Of a stretch of DNA of 10,121 nucleotides, positions 5,854-10,121 are shown in pieces; within the stretch, counting starts at the first letter, position 1, and every line of letters starts with the position of its first letter. Under the pieces are notes generated by a model. The model worked only from the letters and a program-made list of their open reading frames with translations. It was not told where the DNA came from and did not search any database. The stretch is taken from assembly GCA_029907285.1 (NCBI GenBank), contig JARYMD010000142.1:1-10121 (forward strand). Reading direction: 5' to 3'. The stretch comes from Verrucomicrobiota bacterium. Its GTDB lineage: Bacteria > Verrucomicrobiota > Verrucomicrobiia > Limisphaerales > J093. The position numbers and the translations under genes are program-made.

Positions 5854-8661
5854 CTAACGGCCGAATTCCAGCACGCCGAATCTGGTCGGTGTGTGCGCCG
5901 AAGCGGTCCCTGTCGGGTTCCACGCAAGGAAAACGCCATGGGCAATGTCGTGCCTGTACAAATTCAATGACCAGCGGTCGCCGGGCGCTGGCGGCTTCGA
6001 GCTGAGCGCGGCCAGCGGGATTCGCATTTCGGTCGTCCAAACTCGCCGTTGGCGGTCAACCTGAACTGCGGCGTCAAAGCCGCTGCTCCAAGCAAAATCT
6101 TTCGCGGGCAAATCGAGCACAAGATCGAGTTTTTCGCCCGTTGGCGCCACTTCGAATTCGGTGTAGTGATTTCGATTGGCCGGATCGGCTCCGATGAATG
6201 CCTCGACCACGTCCTTGTCCCAAAGCCCCAGTCGTTCAGTTTTCAGGTTCGGCGGCATGAACACGGTCAGCTCCGAGTACGGCGATTCAAATCCGATATA
6301 CAAGTACCTGTCAGACCACAGCACCCGGGCCACAGTGGAGAGTTCAGGGCACGCCCTGCCTTCCTTAAGAGTGCATTCAATGTGTACAGCGGACGCCTTT
6401 TGCCAAACTGCCTCGGCCAGTTTCCCGTCGGGCTTGAAATCGCGCTTAATCTTGACCGCTCGAACGACCGGTGCTGGCAGAGACCGCAACAACAACCGCC
6501 GCGCATTATCAAAGTAGATTTTCCGCAACACGTATGGGGGCAAACCGATGGCGTCTATTTTCCAATCCCCTTGAATTGGGGTCATGTGCTCGAACTGGCG
6601 ATCGGTTGTTTCGAGCCAGCGCCAGTGTTTTGCGAAGAAGGCGCATGCGGCATCGTCAGTGGGTGGCGGCTCCTTCCCGCTCGACCCAAGAATGAGCCTG
6701 TCATAGACCTGAAAATCGGTGCCGAAAAGTATTCTGTCCTGGTGTTTCAGGAACAGGCGGCGCACGCGTGCCGGGTCATGCCGTCCAATCTCCGGGATTC
6801 GCGCCGCCAAGTCGGCCATCATATTCGGGTATTTGTCCAAAGAGCGCTCGACCCAGTCGAGGTCTTCGGCGTTGTTGGCGAAGTGCACGCACACGAATGT
6901 TGTCTGGGGATGGCGTCCGATGACACGGTTGAGCGCGGTCACCAGCGCTTCGAACGACGGATACTTGTTGGTGTCGCCAAACCACCAGCTCGGATGATCT
7001 TTGAGCTCTTTCCACCGCTCATTTGACTCGTTGTATGGTTTCCAGAAAGCCTGCGGGTCTGCGACGTGGATTGACACTGGCATGCCGAGTTCGCCACAGC
7101 GTTTCCATACCGCATCCAGCTTCGGATCATCCACCTGGATCAGTTTCCCGGTCCGGTCGCGCAGATACAGCCCAAGCCGCTTGTACTCTTTGAGGCCGGC
7201 GGCGCCGAGCCGGAACGCTTCGTTCACCTGGGCAACCGCACGTTCTGGCCAATCCGGCTCGTCCCAGCCATTGTAATCCAAGCTGAAGTAATGAAGGAAC
7301 CGCCCGGGGAAAAGCTTGTCTGCGCTCTGCCGGTTTCGTTCGAACTCAGAGGTTTCACCCGGCGCGTGCGTTACTGCGCCGCCGCTGAGGTTTACGACAA
7401 GGCCAATCCCAACTTTGTCCATGATGCCAATGCACCGGCGAAGATGATCCTCCCGGTAATCCACATGCTGGTGCATGTCAACCAGACGCCGTTCTGCCCG
7501 CCATTCTTGTGCCTGCTTCTGTGTGATTGCCAGCCGGTCGGGCTCACATCCCAGCCTTGCCATGCACAATTCCAGGGCAAACACTGCTTCGCGCGCGTTG
7601 TCGCGGGACTGACCTTCCTGTCTGCTCTCGCCAAGCAGAACTCGGGCAATCTGCGCGCCGCCGGCCCATGTTGTGCACAAATGTCCGAGCATTCTTGAAT
7701 CATGCCGCGCAAGGCCGGATTCCAACAAAGCCAGCGCCGCATCGGCATTTCGCCAGCTCGACGGCAAAACGCGAAAACCTTTGCCGAGAAAGAACGGGAT
7801 CGACGGGTAATCATCTCGTTTTTCATAGTGCCAGTCGCAAATCACGATGTCTTTGGGCACCATATCGACTGCTGGGGCGGTGCCATTCCGGCTTGATTCC
7901 CACTGGCCGTAGTGCATTACTGCATCGTCAAGAAAACGGTCTCCCCACATCAGCATTGTAACGCCCCTCTGGCGCACAAGATGATTGTGATAATCATTCA
8001 CCGCACGAGCAAACAGTCTGGCCGGGTCCTGCCCCCGGCACCGCGGACAGCCCTGGTACGCGATCAGAAACACCTCGTCCATGCCAACATGCAGCGCGTC
8101 AGCCTTAAACGCGTCCAGCAGCTCGTCCATTAACGCAAACACCACCTTGTTCACCCCGGGATGCTGTGGGCACCAGCTCCGACAATAAATGCCTGGATTG
8201 TCCGTGGGAATGTCTGGGGTTTCATCGAACTCTGGATGTTTCGTCAGCAGTGGAAAAGTCGATTTCGCCCATGACTGGTGCCCCAAACAATTGAAGAGCG
8301 GGATCAGCCGAATGCCTCGAGCTCGGCAAAGCTCGGCCAAATCCTCAGCGTCTTCACGGGTAAGCGCCCCGGGCGTCGCCAGCTCCGGGTGCGACTTCCA
8401 ACTGAAACCGTAGTCCACCTCAAGAATAAGAACGTTCACTCCCATCGGGACCATCCGCTCCACAATTGCACGCCGCACCAGGGGCAACCCGTCGTGACCG
8501 GGCGACATCAAGTGCACAGCCCGCCACCTTGTTTGGTTCTCGGTCTGCTGCCGGATTGTTCCCCGTGTTGATGCATGGATCATGGAAGCTCCAAAAGCCA
8601 AGGAAAGAGTCATCAGAAAAATTGTTCCCACAGTAGCCCTTGCTTTCAGCGACTGGTTCAT
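5854..8661 (-). CDS. Secreted three-domain protein: GH20-like glycosidase, amidohydrolase-2-like domain, CBM9-like domain
   Basis: The ATG at 8661 gives 935 residues with a signal peptide (KAR, then hydrophobic 11-28, cleavage near IHA-S); a GTG at 8691 would add ten residues before it. Residues about 45-385 resemble family-20 hexosaminidase barrels, with FNCLGHQSWAKSTFPLL and the catalytic pair in HVGMDE (His191, Asp195, Glu196). Residues about 390-728 form a metal-dependent amidohydrolase barrel: DMHQH (His397, His399), GLKEY (Lys491), IHVAD (His532), VHFAN (His593) and FGTD (Asp649). Residues about 733-935 resemble CBM9-like sugar-binding domains (WQKASAVHIE, DKDVVEAFIGAD, TTEMRIPLAAL). 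A plausible role is release and further processing of amino sugars outside the cytoplasm; substrate is not shown. It converges on the porin gene (93 bases between stops). All three domains lie in one uninterrupted frame with their key residues kept. Confidence 0.85.
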   Translation of the reverse strand: MNQSLKARATVGTIFLMTLSLAFGASMIHASTRGTIRQQTENQTRWRAVHLMSPGHDGLPLVRRAIVERMVPMGVNVLILEVDYGFSWKSHPELATPGALTREDAEDLAELCRARGIRLIPLFNCLGHQSWAKSTFPLLTKHPEFDETPDIPTDNPGIYCRSWCPQHPGVNKVVFALMDELLDAFKADALHVGMDEVFLIAYQGCPRCRGQDPARLFARAVNDYHNHLVRQRGVTMLMWGDRFLDDAVMHYGQWESSRNGTAPAVDMVPKDIVICDWHYEKRDDYPSIPFFLGKGFRVLPSSWRNADAALALLESGLARHDSRMLGHLCTTWAGGAQIARVLLGESRQEGQSRDNAREAVFALELCMARLGCEPDRLAITQKQAQEWRAERRLVDMHQHVDYREDHLRRCIGIMDKVGIGLVVNLSGGAVTHAPGETSEFERNRQSADKLFPGRFLHYFSLDYNGWDEPDWPERAVAQVNEAFRLGAAGLKEYKRLGLYLRDRTGKLIQVDDPKLDAVWKRCGELGMPVSIHVADPQAFWKPYNESNERWKELKDHPSWWFGDTNKYPSFEALVTALNRVIGRHPQTTFVCVHFANNAEDLDWVERSLDKYPNMMADLAARIPEIGRHDPARVRRLFLKHQDRILFGTDFQVYDRLILGSSGKEPPPTDDAACAFFAKHWRWLETTDRQFEHMTPIQGDWKIDAIGLPPYVLRKIYFDNARRLLLRSLPAPVVRAVKIKRDFKPDGKLAEAVWQKASAVHIECTLKEGRACPELSTVARVLWSDRYLYIGFESPYSELTVFMPPNLKTERLGLWDKDVVEAFIGADPANRNHYTEFEVAPTGEKLDLVLDLPAKDFAWSSGFDAAVQVDRQRRVWTTEMRIPLAALSSKPPAPGDRWSLNLYRHDIAHGVFLAWNPTGTASAHTPTRFGVLEFGR

Positions 8662-8698
8662 GCCCTTGAGCTTTGCGCGGCCGAACGCCACAAATCAA

Positions 8699-8830
8699 GC
8701 TCACTGTTTGAATGTGTCCGCCGTAGATTGCGGCATGGCCCACAGATTACCGTTGTTCCAATTCACGGCTGTCGAAATCTGCGGGGAATCCCCCGGATGC
8801 GGATATGGTGACAGGCTCACTGTTTGTCAA
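8699..8830 (-). promoter_or_regulatory. Candidate promoter and paired 12-bp sites upstream of the glycosidase/amidohydrolase gene
   Basis: On the minus strand a perfect TTGACA (8830-8825) is followed after 17 bases by CATATC (8807-8802), a weak -10. The 12-mer CAAACAGTGAGC occurs twice: at 8826-8815, inside this promoter spacer, and at 8710-8699, just before the GTG/ATG starts. Two identical sites 116 bases apart, one inside the promoter, suggest operators for looping repression. That is inference; they could also be chance copies. Confidence 0.35.
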
Positions 8831-9110
8831 TAGTGACTTTGCGCAAGGCAGTGCTCGCGCTCCGCCGCGAGCCGAAGTCAGGACGGAGTGTCTTGCAACA
8901 CGGGGCATCCGGTTGAAGCCAGATGCTCGCAGTCAGGGGTGTGGAGGATAGAGCCCACGCTCGGCCGAGCCGGGAGTTTCAACCGGCTTGGGTTTTTCGA
9001 CGAATCAACCGTTCCGAATTTGTCAGTTTCCCGGGTGACGCCGTGGCAGATTCACCGGATGTTCGAGCATTATCGCAATCCGGACCTTCCCACTGACTTC
9101 GACATGCTTT
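8831..9110. other. Intergenic stretch with hairpin and doubtful short ORF
   Basis: A 7-bp hairpin GCTCGCG/CGCGAGC (8853-8859 and 8866-8872, loop CTCCGC) has no T-run. A plus-strand frame from ATG 8888 to a TAG at 9110-9112 (74 codons) ends with TPWQIHRMFEHYRNPDLPTD and is not a recognised family. Its stop codon overlaps the edge of palindrome copy 3. It may be the tail of a lost gene or chance; no Shine-Dalgarno supports the start. Confidence 0.25.
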
Positions 9111-9179
9111 AGCCCGAAAATCTCACCGGAATGAAGCTTTGGATGTCCTGGTCTGATCGGCAGGTGAAGTTTCCGGGCT
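9111..9179 (+). repeat. 69-bp palindromic repeat family, copy 3
   Basis: The arms 9111-9127 (AGCCCGAAAATCTCACC) and 9163-9179 (GGTGAAGTTTCCGGGCT) are 17-bp inverted repeats with three mismatches. Total length is identical to copy 2, and the sequence inside the left arm (GGAATGAA) matches copy 1. It is in the opposite orientation to copies 1 and 2, about 8 kb away, and stands alone with no transposase nearby. Confidence 0.8.
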
Positions 9180-9229
9180 GACGGTTAAAGCTTGACGTTA
9201 CAGACTGATATGATTGCAATGGTGCCCGA

Positions 9230-9616
9230 ATGAAAACGCGCCTTTCAATTTTGTTGGCTGGTCTTTGTGTACTTTGCCTCGCGGTGGGATGCTACACCAC
9301 CGCTGACGGTCACAAAAAGTTTGGCAAACCTTTCGCAAAAGACAGACTGGAGAGCCGCTATGAACGGCCGGTCGATCAAGTTTTTGCTGCAGCCAAGACA
9401 GCGCTCGGCAACATGGGCCGCCTTGTCGGCGAAAACACCATCGGCAAAACTCTGGAAGCCCGAATTGATAACAGCACCGTCTGGGTCGCCGTGGACGAGG
9501 TCGAGCCCAACATCAGTCGCGTAATCGTCCAGGCGCGGCGTTCGGCTTTGGGAGGCAACATTGACCTTGCAAGCGAGGTTGATAAACAGATCGCTCTTCT
9601 CCTGCAGACCCAGTAG
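9230..9616 (+). CDS. Small lipoprotein, DUF3568-like
   Basis: This is a 128-residue protein with a lipoprotein signal (MKTRLSILLAGLCVLCLAVG, then Cys21 in the lipobox LAVGC), so it is probably anchored to a membrane from the periplasmic side. After a short linker (YTTADGHKKFGKPFAKD) the rest reads YERPVDQVFAAAKTALGNMG, TLEARIDNSTVWVAVDEVEP, SRVIVQARRSALGGNIDLAS, EVDKQIALLL. This is the pattern of DUF3568-type lipoproteins common in Verrucomicrobia and relatives; function is unknown. No Shine-Dalgarno is evident. TTGACG (9192-9197) and TATGAT (9209-9214) lie upstream but are only 11 bases apart, so no standard promoter is shown. A 5-bp GC hairpin (GCCCG/CGGGC, 9638-9655, followed by GTTTG) could be a weak terminator. 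Confidence 0.8.
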   Translation: MKTRLSILLAGLCVLCLAVGCYTTADGHKKFGKPFAKDRLESRYERPVDQVFAAAKTALGNMGRLVGENTIGKTLEARIDNSTVWVAVDEVEPNISRVIVQARRSALGGNIDLASEVDKQIALLLQTQ

Positions 9617-9739
9617 CGGCCCGAGAATTTGGCCCATGCCCGTGGCGTAGCGGGCGTTTGACACCGGACATGCAGTCACCCCTGCAGACGTCAGCGTCCA
9701 ATTAGCTCCTTAACTCAGAAATCCCACCGGCTCGCCGTC

Positions 9740-9872
9740 CCCGGCGCGCGGAACCTATGACAGACAGCTTTTCAATTCCGCGTAAACGCGGAACTATGGC
9801 AGCGATCGGTTGTCCCCGATTTTGGGCGATGCCACCCCCGCTGCCGTTAGAGTCCCGCCTTTGGGCGGCCCT
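9740..9872. repeat. Cluster of CCGC-type hairpin repeats
   Basis: One hairpin is TTCCGCG/CGCGGAA (9776-9782 and 9787-9793, loop TAAA). A second, on the opposite strand, is CCGCC/GGCGG (9855-9859 and 9864-9868, loop TTTG). Read in the same sense both fit CCGCSYAAASGCGGRACT. A third, degenerate half-copy (CGCGGAACCTATGACAG, beginning near 9746) matches CGCGGAACTATGGCAG after the first hairpin. The arrangement resembles a pair of REP elements. No gene is recognisable in 9617-9907. Confidence 0.55.
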
Positions 9873-9907
9873 TGAATTGAGCATTGGTTGTGCAGCAGCC
9901 CCTTTGT

Positions 9908-10006
9908 GCGTTGTACGTTGAGCGTTGAGCGTTGTACGTTGTACGTTCCCAGGCAGACGACCGGCGCGTCAATCGAAAGGAACGCTCAACGTCCAACGTT
10001 CAACGG
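9908..10006. repeat. Inverted pair of 7-bp tandem repeat arrays
   Basis: Six tandem heptamers of the form RCGTTGW fill 9908-9949 (GCGTTGT, ACGTTGA, GCGTTGA, GCGTTGT, ACGTTGT, ACGTTCC). After 29 bases, four heptamers of the reverse complement fill 9979-10006 (GGAACGC, TCAACGT, CCAACGT, TCAACGG). Together they can fold into a long imperfect stem. I see no ORF or known element here. Confidence 0.75.
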
Positions 10007-10121
10007 CACAGCGTTCAACAGCGCAGCACTCATCAAGGGGCGCAGTCGCCAGCTCGGTGCCTCTCAGGCAACTTTGGTTTCGGCTACGCCGGGCTGCATT
10101 GTTATACTGAAGAGTCATTCA
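10007..10121 (+). promoter_or_regulatory. Possible extended -10 promoter leading out of the window
   Basis: TGTTATACT at 10100-10108 matches the extended -10 consensus (TG-n-TATAAT) at all but one base. No well-placed -35 is seen; TTGGTT at 10074-10079 is 23 bases away. It would transcribe a gene beyond the right edge. The rest of this stretch holds no recognisable gene. Confidence 0.3.

Noticed and set aside
6049..7026. 325-codon plus-strand open frame opposite the glycosidase/amidohydrolase gene
   Set aside because: It lies antisense to conserved amidohydrolase and CBM9-like sequence and has no recognisable motif.
9192..9214. TTGACG and TATGAT before the lipoprotein gene as a sigma-70 promoter
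   Set aside because: The spacer is only 11 bases, too short for a normal promoter; other pairings give weak matches.
9908..10006. CRISPR array
   Set aside because: Units are 7 bp and directly tandem with no spacers, and no cas genes are present.

Overview
The window looks like chromosomal DNA of a Gram-negative bacterium with moderately high GC, most likely a member of the Verrucomicrobiota or a close PVC relative. That placement is an inference. It rests on a FadL-type outer-membrane protein, a DUF3568-like lipoprotein, a long secreted glycosidase/amidohydrolase fusion, the RAYT N-terminus and intergenic regions packed with small palindromic repeats. No 16S or ribosomal gene is present to confirm it.

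Layout. (1) 1-482, minus strand: a toxin-antitoxin-like pair. DUF4258 is broken by an in-frame amber codon and is followed by DUF2283, then by the possible first codons of a third gene; each junction is a 4-base ATGA overlap. (2) 483-1577: no intact gene, but an island of repeats around a relic of a REP-associated tyrosine transposase (RAYT). Only the first 19 and last 13 codons of the relic are recognisable, and a 69-bp palindrome sits exactly between them. Two repeat families occur here: the 69-bp palindrome (third copy at 9111-9179) and a 29-bp imperfect palindrome (three copies). (3) 1578-1652: tRNA-Thr(CGT), minus strand. (4) 1727-3355, minus: an enlarged selenophosphate synthetase, SelD, with an N-terminal cysteine cluster and a C-terminal AhpD/carboxymuconolactone decarboxylase-like domain. 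(5) Divergent from it, plus strand: a classical short-chain dehydrogenase (3534-4370), then a FadL/OmpP1 porin (4498-5760) with its own well-formed promoter. (6) Convergent, minus strand: a secreted protein of about 935 residues joining a GH20-like domain, an amidohydrolase-2-like domain and a CBM9-like domain (5854-8661). (7) 8662-9229: regulatory and non-coding DNA ending in the third palindrome. (8) 9230-9616: a small DUF3568-like lipoprotein. (9) 9617-10121: non-coding, with GC-rich hairpins, an inverted pair of 7-bp repeat arrays and a possible extended -10 promoter leading out of the window.

The genes do not form one pathway. SelD implies that the host uses selenium (selenocysteine or selenouridine). 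The SDR and porin may serve uptake and conversion of a hydrophobic compound. The large fusion probably acts on amino-sugar polymers. The most unusual items are the RAYT relic rebuilt around its own repeat family, the three-part SelD, and the two-catalytic-domain glycosidase/amidohydrolase.
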